Virus record (IMG/VR): IMGVR_UViG_3300013102_000059
Location: 1-28,675 of that record
Length of the DNA: 28,675 nucleotides
Strand: one strand, 5' to 3'
Source: a virus
Shown in pieces: positions 9,386 to 18,268 of the stretch (position 1 is the stretch's first letter; each line of letters opens with the position of its first letter). Below the pieces are notes generated by a model. It was not told where the DNA came from. It searched no databases and was given only the letters and a program-made list of their open reading frames with translations. Both the position numbers and the translations under genes were made by a program.

Positions 9386-9692
9386 CTTCTAGCTTTTTTA
9401 TGATATTCTTGATAATATCAATACACTTAAATGTCTCTCTTTTTATAACTGCATGACTGCTTGATTCGCTACCAACTTCTTTTTCAATAGATGAAAGTAT
9501 GTTCATTATAGATTCATATTCAGCTATAATATCTACATTGACTCTTCTGCTCATGCCATTTAGTTCAAATATCAAAGAACCTACATGCACTTTTATGCCA
9601 ACATTATTTTCTTCGTATAACGGCAATATTTTAAATACAGAATTTACTATAAAACCTAGGTATATTTCTAATCTCTGATTATCTTTAATCAT
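9354..9692 (-). CDS. small hypothetical protein in head-tail connector group
   Basis: A 112-residue protein starting MIKDNQRLEIYLGFIVNSVFKILPLYEENNVGIKV. Its ATG overlaps the stop of the preceding gene as TAATG, and its own end overlaps the next gene by 32 bases, so it is translationally locked into the connector cluster. It has an amphipathic helical C-terminus (SHAVIKRETFKCIDIIKNIIKKLEDGEYHDG). No motif is recognised. A neck or tail-joining role is inferred from the tight packing. Confidence 0.65.
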   Translation of the reverse strand: MIKDNQRLEIYLGFIVNSVFKILPLYEENNVGIKVHVGSLIFELNGMSRRVNVDIIAEYESIMNILSSIEKEVGSESSSHAVIKRETFKCIDIIKNIIKKLEDGEYHDGLYR

Positions 9693-10123
9693 TATTTATC
9701 AACCCCTAAATCCATGTAAGTATACTCTGTAATCATTTTGCCTGCTTCTTTTTTGAGCATTCTATATAGTAGGGTTAGCTCTTTTAATTGGTTAGCTTGA
9801 GATGTAACCTTAAAATCTTTATCGCTAAGTTTCTGTTGTAATACTTCACTAGATAATACTACTGGCTTTAAGTATTCTACCAACATTAGAGTTGTTAGAA
9901 TCTCAATTCCGTATGGATGTACTTCTTCTTCGAATGTTTTTTCACCAACAGCATCTACTATAATTTTTAGACTACTTTTACATTTATAAAATTTAGTTAT
10001 TGCAGTTTTTAAGTATCCATCCAGATCTTCTAATATTTCTTCGTCTGTCAAATTGCCCATCAACAAATTATAGTCTGATATTTTTGACAGGAAATTATCG
10101 TATACTTCGCTAACGTTTGTCAT
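9692..10123 (-). CDS. putative head-tail adaptor
   Basis: A 143-residue, nearly all-helical acidic protein (MTNVSEVYDNFLSKISDYNLLMGNLTDEEILEDLDGYLKTAITKF). Helical proteins of this size placed two genes after the capsid gene are usually the adaptor that docks under the portal (SPP1 gp15/HK97 gp6 type). A ribosome binding site AAGGTGTGAT precedes the start. The gene ends in a TAATG overlap with the next connector gene. The call is from fold character and position. Confidence 0.6.
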   Translation of the reverse strand: MTNVSEVYDNFLSKISDYNLLMGNLTDEEILEDLDGYLKTAITKFYKCKSSLKIIVDAVGEKTFEEEVHPYGIEILTTLMLVEYLKPVVLSSEVLQQKLSDKDFKVTSQANQLKELTLLYRMLKKEAGKMITEYTYMDLGVDK

Positions 10124-10136
10124 AATATATCACACC

Positions 10137-10838
10137 TTAAATCTTGTCTACAATGATTATGTTGGCTAAGCCAACCTTTTCACTTGATAGTATAGTGTCT
10201 TCAATTGGAGCATTGTCTTCGAATCTAAATTTGAATTTTTCTTGGATGAAATTAGATACTTGAATACTATCTAAAGTTCCATTAGCGACTTTTTCTTGTG
10301 CTAAATTAACGAATGAAAGTTTCTGACCTTCTGGTAAAGCATCGATAAATAAGTCTAAAGATTCGATATCTAATGAGAATATTTTATCTACATTATCTGG
10401 AGTTAAAATATTTTCATATTTTTCAGTAAGTTTTAATTCTTCTTGTACAGCTCTATCTAGAATTATAAACCATCCTTCTTCGATAAATCTAGGATGTCTA
10501 TAGTTCATAGTTTTTAATTCGCCATACTCCATAGAATCTCTATCTCCAAATTTATTCAACTGCCAACTTCTACCTGTTTTTTCGGAATGATAAATAACGG
10601 TATCAGAACGACCATTCATGAAGACAATCAAATCGGAATCCTTAATCTTTGTAGCAGGAGCTAGAACTCTTGTTACTTCTTTTTCGGCTTCTTTTGCATC
10701 TGACTCTTCCGCTTTAATCATTCCTTGAAGCTTAGCATTTGTATAAGGCTTACCATCGGAATCCTTTAAATCATTTTTTTCATATCCGTATGTCTCTACT
10801 AAAATTTTAATTAAATCGTTTTTTGTAACCTGTTTCAT
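10137..10838 (-). CDS. capsid-region protein with N-terminal LEM/SAP-like segment
   Basis: A 233-residue protein. Residues 1-40 (KNDLIKILVETYGYEKNDLKDSDGKPYTNAKLQGMIKAEE) look like the short HeH/LEM/SAP helical modules often attached to phage head proteins. Residues 65-130 hold DLIVFMNGRSDTVIYHSEKTGRSWQLNKFGDRDSMEYGEL, a beta-rich segment. The remainder is helical. It directly follows the capsid gene and precedes the adaptor, so a minor capsid or head-joining role is likely. The start follows AAAGGGGATTAATTAAAA. Confidence 0.6.
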   Translation of the reverse strand: MKQVTKNDLIKILVETYGYEKNDLKDSDGKPYTNAKLQGMIKAEESDAKEAEKEVTRVLAPATKIKDSDLIVFMNGRSDTVIYHSEKTGRSWQLNKFGDRDSMEYGELKTMNYRHPRFIEEGWFIILDRAVQEELKLTEKYENILTPDNVDKIFSLDIESLDLFIDALPEGQKLSFVNLAQEKVANGTLDSIQVSNFIQEKFKFRFEDNAPIEDTILSSEKVGLANIIIVDKI

Positions 10839-10880
10839 TTTTAATTAATCCCCTTTGTCTCGTTTTTATTTAATATAAAG

Positions 10881-10915
10881 AACTATATGACTAATTTAAA
10901 ATTAGCCATATAGTT
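10881..10915 (-). terminator. long hairpin after major capsid protein gene
   Basis: A 16-bp stem with one G-U pair (AACTATATGG with its partner CATATAGTT at the base) encloses a very small loop, 9 bases past the capsid stop. The sequence after it is UUCUUUAUAUU, a poor U-run, so it may be a partial terminator or an mRNA-stabilising 3' hairpin for the abundant capsid message. Confidence 0.6.
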
Positions 10916-10923
10916 ATAGTTTA

Positions 10924-11958
10924 TTAAGCTAAGTTGATGAAACCGAATACTTTAGTAGTAATTACAGATACACCAAATTTGTTACAGATGAAGTATTCTT
11001 GCATCATATCTGCAGATTGACCACCTGCTAAATCTTGGATGATTGAATCTCCCTCATTGACAACTTTTACCATTTTATCAGAATTTTGTGGAAGTACCAA
11101 AATCATATTGTTGTCAATAGCAAATTCGTCAGTACCATATTTGTGAGACTGTTCGATTTCACGTAGTTCGATACCTGCGATTTCACCGAAGAAACCAATT
11201 TTGTTACGTTGGTTTTTCATATCTTCTGTGATGTAAGAAAGTGGAGCAGATGTGAAAGTAGTTCCGCCACTTGGAACTAATTTTCTAAGAGCTAATTTAG
11301 TACCGTAAACAGCAACTTTTTCACCTGTACGAGCTTCGATGTGCATTGACAACTCGATTAGTTGGTCTTCTGTAAGAGTACCAGTACGGTGGTAAGTACT
11401 GTTGTATTTACCGTAAGAAGCTAGAACTCCTTTGTAGATACGTTGAGTCAAGTCACGCTTGAATGATTCAGCGATTGCCGTAATGAACTCGCTCCAGTCA
11501 ACACGACCTGCTAGGAAACGGTGGAAGTCTTCTCCAACCTTGATACCATAAGTGTCTAGACCGATTGAGAACTCTTGCCCATCACGTAAACGTTGTCTAC
11601 GAATATTACCGTTACCATCAGAGATCAAAGCAACACGGAAGATGTTGTTTGCAGGCGTAACGAATTTATTTTCGTCTCCCCATGCTAAGTTACGATACTC
11701 AGCGAATCCGTCAAATTGAGATTTTAAACCTTCTTGAAGAGTTTCATTGATGATTACTTCTAAGATTTCAAAGATATCAGTTTTGTGTCTACGGAAAGTT
11801 TTACGGTCAATTACACCGTTAGTTCCTTCGATTGAAAATTCCATTAAATCTGCAAAAGCTTTACGTAAAAGATCGTTAGACTCGCTCTTTGAATAAGTAG
11901 AGACATTAACACCTTTAGCTAAGCTTACAGCTAATTTTACAATATTGTTTCTTGCCAT
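10924..11958 (-). CDS. major capsid protein, HK97-fold type
   Basis: 344 residues from the ATG at 11956-11958, reading MARNNIVKLAVSLAKG. This start is chosen over one ten codons upstream because TAGGAGGAAAAATAT precedes it. The size, the E-loop-like early segment (KFVTPANNIFRVALISDGNGNIRRQRLRDGQEFSIGLDTYGIKV) and the C-terminal nucleocapsid-like end (MMQEYFICNKFGVSVITTKVFGFINLA) fit an HK97-fold capsid protein. The upstream neighbours are portal, protease/scaffold and a small beta protein; downstream is the connector cluster. A strong ribosome binding site and a downstream hairpin agree with high expression. Codon and base usage is slightly less AT-rich than in its neighbours, as is common for abundant proteins. 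Confidence 0.82.
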   Translation of the reverse strand: MARNNIVKLAVSLAKGVNVSTYSKSESNDLLRKAFADLMEFSIEGTNGVIDRKTFRRHKTDIFEILEVIINETLQEGLKSQFDGFAEYRNLAWGDENKFVTPANNIFRVALISDGNGNIRRQRLRDGQEFSIGLDTYGIKVGEDFHRFLAGRVDWSEFITAIAESFKRDLTQRIYKGVLASYGKYNSTYHRTGTLTEDQLIELSMHIEARTGEKVAVYGTKLALRKLVPSGGTTFTSAPLSYITEDMKNQRNKIGFFGEIAGIELREIEQSHKYGTDEFAIDNNMILVLPQNSDKMVKVVNEGDSIIQDLAGGQSADMMQEYFICNKFGVSVITTKVFGFINLA

Positions 11959-12006
11959 TATATTTTTCCTCCTATTTAGGTATATCATTATTTTTTGTAT
12001 TTGTTA

Positions 12007-12513
12007 TTAGTTGCGTGAAACTTTTACTGCGAATGCACCCATCGTTGGATGTAATTCATTGCCAGAATCTTCGATTACTTCGAAAACAACTTTAGCAGTA
12101 GTTAATGCTGTTGCATCTTTACCAAGTAAACCTTCTGTGTGAACAACTAATTTTTCACCAACAGCAGGTGTTCCTACGAATAAGTCAGTAGTTAAAGTGA
12201 TGATATCACCATCGTACAAACGGTATCCACGAGCAACTTTGTCTTTTGCGATTTTGAAATCTTCTAATTTGTCAAGTCTTTCGTCATACATTACTTCTGG
12301 ATTATGAATGAAAATTACGTCTAAATCTGCATCAGCAGTTCCTGCAAGACGACCTTTTTGAACTTCTCTTTCACCTACTAATAATCCTTCTAATGCTACA
12401 AATACACCGTTAGTAACTTCTACTTTGTTCGTACCTGCGTTGTCATAAATTTTTACTGATTCAAGATTACCATTGTAACCTGCTAACATTTTATCTTTGC
12501 GAACGATAGCCAT
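12007..12513 (-). CDS. putative capsid decoration/stabilisation protein
   Basis: A 168-residue beta-rich protein (MAIVRKDKMLAGYNGNLESVKIYDNAGTNKVEVTNG...) with a good AGGAGGAAACAAATA ribosome binding site. Its small size, glycine-rich strands (VGTPAVGEKLVVHTEGLLG) and location between the protease/scaffold gene and the capsid gene are those of head decoration or cement proteins (the lambda gpD position). No specific family motif is recognised. A minor head protein is the main alternative. Confidence 0.6.
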   Translation of the reverse strand: MAIVRKDKMLAGYNGNLESVKIYDNAGTNKVEVTNGVFVALEGLLVGEREVQKGRLAGTADADLDVIFIHNPEVMYDERLDKLEDFKIAKDKVARGYRLYDGDIITLTTDLFVGTPAVGEKLVVHTEGLLGKDATALTTAKVVFEVIEDSGNELHPTMGAFAVKVSRN

Positions 12514-12542
12514 TATTTGTTTCCTCCTGTTAAAATAAATTA

Positions 12543-13793
12543 TTATTTTTTATTTAGATTTGCTAACCATTCTTCATAAGAAGAACCGTCATTTGAATTA
12601 TCATTGTCGCCTAGTACATTGATTGGAAGGCGAACGTTTCCATCTTCTTTATCTTTTGAGAATTGTTTTTTAGCAACTAGCTTGCGACCTACGATTGAGA
12701 AGCACTTATCTTCGATTTCTTCAACAGAAAACTCATGAATTTCAATATCTTTCACATCTTCTTCTGTTAGTTGGAAATCTTTAAATAGTTTCTCAACTTT
12801 AGATTGATGCTCTGCTTTTTCGATGTCTAACTTAAATTGGCGTAGAGATTCTAATTCTTCTAATTGCCCTTCTAATTCTGCGACACGGTTTTTCATTGCT
12901 TCAAACTCTTCGTTAATTTCTGGCTCATCGGCTTTTGGCTCTTCTTTAGGCTCATCGGCTTTTGGCTCTGGATCAACTAAATCATCTTCTTTTGGTTCGT
13001 CTTTAGGCTCGTCTTCTGGCTCACCTTTATCGATTTCAAAAGCTTCTACAATTTTAGACTCTAATTCATCTTCTGAAATTGAACTTAAGTCAATTCCTTT
13101 AGCTGTTAAATCTTCCATTGTAATAGAGTATTTCTCTAGTAATTGTTTTAACATTGTTTCGTCCTCCTTCTCTTGCGATAGAGATGTTTTTAAATCTACT
13201 AACATTTCAGTAAATTCTCTTTTGAAAGAGTCTTTATCTAATGAGTAAGTAGTTATATTTGCTTCTTCGAAAGCAGGCTCTACATCGTCACCTAGTATAC
13301 ATAGTGCAGAGAATATGAAGTTATCAATTTGATATGCTTCTTCTTCTTCGACCCATCTACCGTTAGTAACTTCTATTTCCATAGATTGCCCTTTTCCTTT
13401 TTCGACAACGCTATACGCTTCTTCATATCTGCCTGTCCAAAGATAACAACCATGAATAGTTAAATATTCACGACCACCAACTGTTTCCCATTCGTATGTA
13501 GCCGACTCTGGCACTACGCCATAAGGCTTAGTAGTATGTACGAAGTCATATGAATCCAAATCAATAGCTCCGCCATGACCTTTATAATCTTTTGTGTCAA
13601 TAGAAAACTCGCCTACTATTGGGATATTTTGCAATGTTGGAAGTGCTTTTTCTACCGCATCTTTGGTAATAATAGACATATTACGATTCTTGCCAGTATA
13701 CAAAACACGCACTTTACAGGTTGAGAAAAGAGGATTAACTTGTTTAACATCACTTATGCTTGCTTGAAAATCTAAAACTTTATTTACTCCCAT
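12543..13793 (-). CDS. prohead protease fused to scaffold domain
   Basis: A 416-residue protein in two parts. Residues 1-180 resemble HK97-family prohead serine proteases: His73 in YKGHGGAIDL and Ser137 in GKGQSMEIEV fit the catalytic His and Ser, followed by DNFIFSALCILGDDVEPAFEEA. Residues 190-416 are highly acidic and helical with a low-complexity block of EPK/DEPKEEPKADEP repeats (about 245-300), then a coiled coil (MKNRVAELEGQLEELESLRQF). That is a typical scaffold which the protease would remove during head maturation. AAGGAGGTGAG precedes the start. The position after the portal gene supports the call. Confidence 0.75.
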   Translation of the reverse strand: MGVNKVLDFQASISDVKQVNPLFSTCKVRVLYTGKNRNMSIITKDAVEKALPTLQNIPIVGEFSIDTKDYKGHGGAIDLDSYDFVHTTKPYGVVPESATYEWETVGGREYLTIHGCYLWTGRYEEAYSVVEKGKGQSMEIEVTNGRWVEEEEAYQIDNFIFSALCILGDDVEPAFEEANITTYSLDKDSFKREFTEMLVDLKTSLSQEKEDETMLKQLLEKYSITMEDLTAKGIDLSSISEDELESKIVEAFEIDKGEPEDEPKDEPKEDDLVDPEPKADEPKEEPKADEPEINEEFEAMKNRVAELEGQLEELESLRQFKLDIEKAEHQSKVEKLFKDFQLTEEDVKDIEIHEFSVEEIEDKCFSIVGRKLVAKKQFSKDKEDGNVRLPINVLGDNDNSNDGSSYEEWLANLNKK

Positions 13794-13833
13794 TATTCTT
13801 TTCTCACCTCCTTAAAAGTTGTATTTATATTAT

Positions 13834-15345
13834 TTAAGACTTGTCTCGACCTCTAGTTGTTTCATCAGATATTTCTGACTCTTTTTTCTTAGGTCTTCCG
13901 TCTTCTCCACTGTTTCCACCTATTGCTTCATCTCCCATAGTATGAGAGCTTTGAAGAGGTATCCATTCTTCGTGTAGTTTTAATATGTCATTTTCTAAAT
14001 AAGCCATATTCATAGTTTCCATAGGATCTAAACCAAGAACTGCACTAATACGATTTTTAACTGGCACACCAAATTGTCCTGCCGTCATCAACATGTCAAA
14101 GGTTTCTTGTTTGTTATATCTAGTAACTGGAAGTATATCTACATTAAATATCATGTCTTTAAACATGTATCTAAGGTATCTGTTTAGCCATACATTGATT
14201 TGAGATAATACAGCGAATACAATTTCTTCGTCTGATTTAACTGACATTGCCAATCCTGCAGAGCTATTGTTTGAAGAAGAGAATAATAGTTGTGAAGTAC
14301 CGCTACCTTCCCAAAAGTCTCTAGTTGCCTTACCAACACCGTCATTATCAACTCTATCTCTATCAAATTTAAGTGCTTCCATTTTCATAGGAGATGTTAT
14401 TACTCCTACGTTCTCTGGAACACTAGAAACTGCCGAATTATGGAAGAACTCCATTGTACCTCTATCAATCATAAAGTCATTATTATCTTCGCTATCTTTT
14501 CTCATAGGTAGCTCTTGAGTAATAACCATATAATTTCCAAGTTCCTCTTTATCCTTACGTAACTGTTTGAATCCTTCAATATCGAATATCGCATCGAAAG
14601 AACCTGCGAATGGAGGGAATGCCTCTAAGAACTCTTCATTAATTTTAATACATATAGTATTTCTAGCATCTAGCTCAACAAAGTCTCCAATTTTAGGATT
14701 CTTAGCTTTAATAGCTTTCCACTCTCTATACTTTAATTGTATCTCTGTAGCCCATGAAGATAGCTTAGATTCGTCTTTAGCAAAGAAAGACATATCAATA
14801 CCCCAATTATAAACACCGTCATCTACGGACATTATTTTAGCTATTGAAGAATCTACCTTTTGAATATAAAAAGAATTTTTATCTTTATGTATATATCCAA
14901 AGAATATATCCTCTAGAAATGCAGTTCTAAGAACCTTTTGCATCTCATGTTTGAGAGACATACTTCTAACCATTTCTCCCATTTCTTCGTATTGCTTTAA
15001 TACTTTCCCTTGATGAAGCTTACGGATATTTTTAACTGGTGTTAAAATATAATGAAATAAAGCCATATCTGAAAAGTGTCTAACTAGTCTTTGATATTGA
15101 GGACTCTTTGCAAACAACAATTGAGAGATTTCACGAAGTTTGATTTGATTTCTTTCAAGTTTATAATTCTCTATAATATCTCTAATTTCACTCTGTTTAT
15201 ATCTCTTTAGCAAACTTCTTCCATCTTTATTACTAGACAAGTCGCTAATCACTAACCTTGCGAAAGTCGATCTATCGAAAGTCATAACGCTCTTTCTTTC
15301 TACTTGAACCTCTTCTTGAACTTCATTTTTTTCTTCGTTAATCAT
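13834..15345 (-). CDS. portal protein
   Basis: A 503-residue protein starting 15 bases after the large terminase gene, with a TGGAGGTG ribosome binding site that overlaps the terminase stop region. The sequence has the typical portal order: a helical N-terminus with SPQYQRLVRHFSDMALFHYILTP (about residues 80-102), a wing region, the central GKATRDFWEGSGTSQLLFSSSNNSSAGLAMSVKSDEEIVFAVLSQINVWLNRYLRY stretch that resembles the stem/clip area, and a polar, low-complexity C-terminus ending DETTRGRDKS. It forms the dodecameric DNA gate at one capsid vertex and docks the terminase. Size and gene order are as expected. Confidence 0.88.
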   Translation of the reverse strand: MINEEKNEVQEEVQVERKSVMTFDRSTFARLVISDLSSNKDGRSLLKRYKQSEIRDIIENYKLERNQIKLREISQLLFAKSPQYQRLVRHFSDMALFHYILTPVKNIRKLHQGKVLKQYEEMGEMVRSMSLKHEMQKVLRTAFLEDIFFGYIHKDKNSFYIQKVDSSIAKIMSVDDGVYNWGIDMSFFAKDESKLSSWATEIQLKYREWKAIKAKNPKIGDFVELDARNTICIKINEEFLEAFPPFAGSFDAIFDIEGFKQLRKDKEELGNYMVITQELPMRKDSEDNNDFMIDRGTMEFFHNSAVSSVPENVGVITSPMKMEALKFDRDRVDNDGVGKATRDFWEGSGTSQLLFSSSNNSSAGLAMSVKSDEEIVFAVLSQINVWLNRYLRYMFKDMIFNVDILPVTRYNKQETFDMLMTAGQFGVPVKNRISAVLGLDPMETMNMAYLENDILKLHEEWIPLQSSHTMGDEAIGGNSGEDGRPKKKESEISDETTRGRDKS

Positions 15346-15360
15346 TGTGTTTCACCTCCA

Positions 15361-17100
15361 TCATGACCAAATTTTATTTTTCGCTTTTTTAATAGCTATA
15401 AATCCAGTAGCATCGAAAACTTCTCGTTTTCTTTGCTGATTTTTCTTTTCTTCTAAATATATATAATATAATCCATAAGATACGGCAGAATATCTATCCT
15501 TATCCATACTCTTAGAGACTTGTTTAATAGATGTATTATTTCCTTTAGCTTCATATATAAGATTCATTACTTCATCAACAAATAACCCTGTCTCAACATG
15601 TGGCATAAGTTTCTCTGCTAATTTCTCGTAATCTTTTTCTCTTGATTTTTCTTTTATGATAGCATCGGAAACTAATAATTTTAAATCATGGTTAGCTATT
15701 ACTGCCATGAAGTTATTGTGAATATTAGATGCTTTAGTTTCTTTAGTATTCGACATAACGTTAAATATTAAAGGAAGTGAATTAGGAACTTTATATTTCT
15801 CATAAGTGCCGTCATCATTTGTTACTGAGTACGAAGGATATTTATCTTCTTTAACTAAGTAGTCCAATAGACCACGACCTAAGCCGTTACCATCCACCAC
15901 GACCATTGAAGCACTATATTTATCTACTAATTCTTTAATATAGACTGATTGACTCTCAAAGTGCATATCGCCTTTGTATGTATGTATATTAACTAACTGT
16001 TTCCAATAAGTTCCGTTACCTCTAGGGATTATTTTGAATACGGCTATAGCGGTTGTTGCGGATGCTTTTCTATCCGAACGTGCTACATCGACAGATATAA
16101 TATATTTATGGTCTGTCTTGCCTTTGATATATTCAAATTCGGCACTAGTTAATACTCTGCATTTTTCTAAGTCTTTAAGTTGAACTAAGCTGTTTTCACT
16201 AGAACCTGTCCAAACCGACATATACTCACGAGCGAATTGCAATGGAGACATTGACGGATCGTTTTTAACTTCGTCAACGTAATCTGGATCTAATTGCTCA
16301 AACATTACAGGAAGATGAAAATCGTTACCTATAACGTATGCTGACTTCTTATTATCTAACTCATCTTTATTCTCCACCATCAAAGCCATATCAATCATAA
16401 CGGAACGTAACTGCTCCCATGCATATGATTGTCTAGACGATGCTGTCGTAACATACATTAATTGTTTATGTATCTCATGAGGTGAAACCTTACCATCTGC
16501 ACCTTTACGATTGTTAGCTAGTAGTGGTAATAATACCTCACCGATTACCTCTCTATGTCTTTCCATTTGTACAATTTCCTCAAATGATAAACCATGTCTA
16601 CGAAGACCACGAGAACCTTGACTTGCTACAACAATATCTAGTACACTATTATTATGAAACTTAACTCTCGTAAAATCTTTTGCGAAAGTTTTTGATTTCA
16701 TTTCACCTTGCAATGCAGGGATGAAATTCCAAATAGCTTCAATATTTTGTTGAGCAATTTGCGATGCTTGGTCTTTTTGTGGTGCTACTAGTGATAGTTT
16801 AATATTTGGGAAAAATATACATTTTAAATACATTGATAATATATTTAAGAATGATTTTGAAGTACCACGAGTTGCTGTAATATATACTTTTTTATATCTT
16901 GCCATTACTCTTAGATAAACTCTTTGGAACGGATACAGACTAAAAGTGCTATCACTTGGTAGCAAGTAGTCTATAAACATATCTGGATATGTTTGGAAGT
17001 AAGCTAACATGTCTGCAAACTCTGGCAACATCTCATGGATGTTTTTTTGATTAGTTCCTTGTATATTTTCTAAGTCACCGAAACTTTTCCATTTAGCCAT
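15361..17100 (-). CDS. terL: terminase large subunit
   Basis: A 579-residue packaging motor. The N-terminal ATPase shows a Walker A-like ATRGTSKS (residues 76-83) with KLSLVAPQKDQASQIAQQN downstream, and a likely Walker B/catalytic acid in GLSFEEIVQME (Glu173/Glu174). The C-terminal RNase H-like nuclease has KYIISVDVARSD (Asp337) and MVVVDGNGLGRGLLDYL (Asp402), plus a late acidic segment FVDEVMNLIYEAKG. The start is 1 base from the stop of the preceding gene, with GAGGAAGAATAAT as the binding site inside that gene's end. The gene stops at TGA, so UGA acts as a stop codon here. Confidence 0.93.
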   Translation of the reverse strand: MAKWKSFGDLENIQGTNQKNIHEMLPEFADMLAYFQTYPDMFIDYLLPSDSTFSLYPFQRVYLRVMARYKKVYITATRGTSKSFLNILSMYLKCIFFPNIKLSLVAPQKDQASQIAQQNIEAIWNFIPALQGEMKSKTFAKDFTRVKFHNNSVLDIVVASQGSRGLRRHGLSFEEIVQMERHREVIGEVLLPLLANNRKGADGKVSPHEIHKQLMYVTTASSRQSYAWEQLRSVMIDMALMVENKDELDNKKSAYVIGNDFHLPVMFEQLDPDYVDEVKNDPSMSPLQFAREYMSVWTGSSENSLVQLKDLEKCRVLTSAEFEYIKGKTDHKYIISVDVARSDRKASATTAIAVFKIIPRGNGTYWKQLVNIHTYKGDMHFESQSVYIKELVDKYSASMVVVDGNGLGRGLLDYLVKEDKYPSYSVTNDDGTYEKYKVPNSLPLIFNVMSNTKETKASNIHNNFMAVIANHDLKLLVSDAIIKEKSREKDYEKLAEKLMPHVETGLFVDEVMNLIYEAKGNNTSIKQVSKSMDKDRYSAVSYGLYYIYLEEKKNQQRKREVFDATGFIAIKKAKNKIWS

Positions 17101-17101
17101 A

Positions 17102-18085
17102 TTATTCTTCCTCTACTTCTTTTTCTAAACTGAAATCCATATCCTCATACTCTTCATCATTCAATTCTACTGGAGTTTCATCTACTTCATAAAAAGCATC
17201 TAACTCTTGTCTAATGTCTTCTGGAACGTCTGAAAGTATTTGCATACCTACTATTCTATGGTAATAGTTAGCCAATGAGATAACTATTCCGTCAATTATA
17301 TCTTCGTCAAATTCTAACCTAGGTGGCTTTCTAAAGCCTCTCTTTTCTACTTCTTCATAAATCTGAGAGAAAGATCGAATACCTGTAGCATCATCGATAC
17401 CTTGTCTGTCGGCAGGTCTAAACCCTGCTGATTTTTCCATTTCATCGATTGTTTTTGCTAACTTAGTGTAGTTAGTCCAATCGTCTGCTTGTAACAATCT
17501 ATCTAACTTTACAGTCAATCGTGAAAGACTCATCAATTTATTAACGTGAACAGGAGTATGTATTTCATGAGTTAATCTCATATCTTGATAAAATTTTTCC
17601 ATCTTTAAATACTCTTCTTTTTTGTATCCGATTCCCCACGTATTTACTAAGTCATCAGAATACTCTATGATTTCGCCTTTAACATTTTCTACAGTGTCAG
17701 ATATTTTAGTAGAAGATAGATCAACTTTTCCAACTCCATTGATACCATCGCTGTCGTCAAAAGTTTTACCTTCATATTGTTGTAGTGAGTTAATTTTTCC
17801 TAAATAAGTTCCAATAGGATGATTTACACCTTTTAATGATGTATCCCATATCTTTTGATAAAAAGGTTTATCAATCTGTCTTAAAAATCCTATTACTTGT
17901 TCTGTATCTTCAACGTCTACTTGTTCACGAACACAGTCACGACATATATTAGACATTCCATCTGGAAACATCGGAGAATCTACCTTGTAGAAGAACGTAT
18001 GCGTTTTCTCTTTGCCACACTTGCCTTGACATTTCTTTTTTGGTTTTACTTCTCTTTTAACGTTTCTACCTCTTTGCACGCTCAT
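17102..18085 (-). CDS. putative terminase small subunit with zinc-binding motif
   Basis: A 327-residue protein. The basic N-terminus carries a CxxxC...CxxC pattern (Cys19, Cys23, Cys48, Cys51) typical of a zinc ribbon that could bind DNA. The middle and C-terminus are helical and increasingly acidic (ELNDEEYEDMDFSLEKEVEEE). It ends 1 base before the large terminase start. Position, DNA-binding head and acidic tail suggest the small terminase subunit that selects the packaging site, although it is longer than most small terminases (often under 200 residues). AATAGGAGGTGCTTGT gives a strong ribosome binding site. It opens the virion operon. Confidence 0.65.
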   Translation of the reverse strand: MSVQRGRNVKREVKPKKKCQGKCGKEKTHTFFYKVDSPMFPDGMSNICRDCVREQVDVEDTEQVIGFLRQIDKPFYQKIWDTSLKGVNHPIGTYLGKINSLQQYEGKTFDDSDGINGVGKVDLSSTKISDTVENVKGEIIEYSDDLVNTWGIGYKKEEYLKMEKFYQDMRLTHEIHTPVHVNKLMSLSRLTVKLDRLLQADDWTNYTKLAKTIDEMEKSAGFRPADRQGIDDATGIRSFSQIYEEVEKRGFRKPPRLEFDEDIIDGIVISLANYYHRIVGMQILSDVPEDIRQELDAFYEVDETPVELNDEEYEDMDFSLEKEVEEE

Positions 18086-18117
18086 ACAAGCACCTCCTAT
18101 TTTCTTTGTTTTAAATT

Positions 18118-18148
18118 AAAAAAGCTCATACATATTAAATGTATAAGC
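18118..18148 (-). terminator. intrinsic terminator upstream of virion operon
   Basis: A 10-bp hairpin (GCTTATACAT/ATGTATGAGC, loop TTAAT) followed on the minus strand by six T's, then the ribosome binding site and ATG of the small terminase candidate about 33 bases further on. It ends transcription from the metallophosphoesterase side or acts as an attenuator for the virion operon. Confidence 0.85.
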
Positions 18149-18268
18149 CTTAGTAATTTGTTGTTATTTTATGTAGTTATATAGTAATAATTTACCTTCT
18201 CAAGTATTAGTGCTTAACTAAGGTGTTTTGTGTCACTTACTTGATAAAATGTAGTTTTTATACTGTTT
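18149..18268 (-). promoter_or_regulatory. structured leader between early and virion genes, possible promoter
   Basis: Between the metallophosphoesterase stop and the terminator lies an AT-rich untranslated stretch. A hairpin at 18200-18244 has TCAAGTA paired with TACTTGA, extended by AGTG/CACT. A promoter-like TTGAGA-16-TATAAC overlaps its 3' arm. It would start a short leader ending at the terminator, but it is far weaker than the promoters in the tRNA region. I see no other promoter before the small terminase gene. Confidence 0.35.

Noticed and set aside
12823-13248. Plus-strand frame of 141 codons, rich in Ser and Gly
   Set aside because: It is the reverse complement of the acidic EPK repeats of the protease/scaffold gene, with no ribosome binding site.
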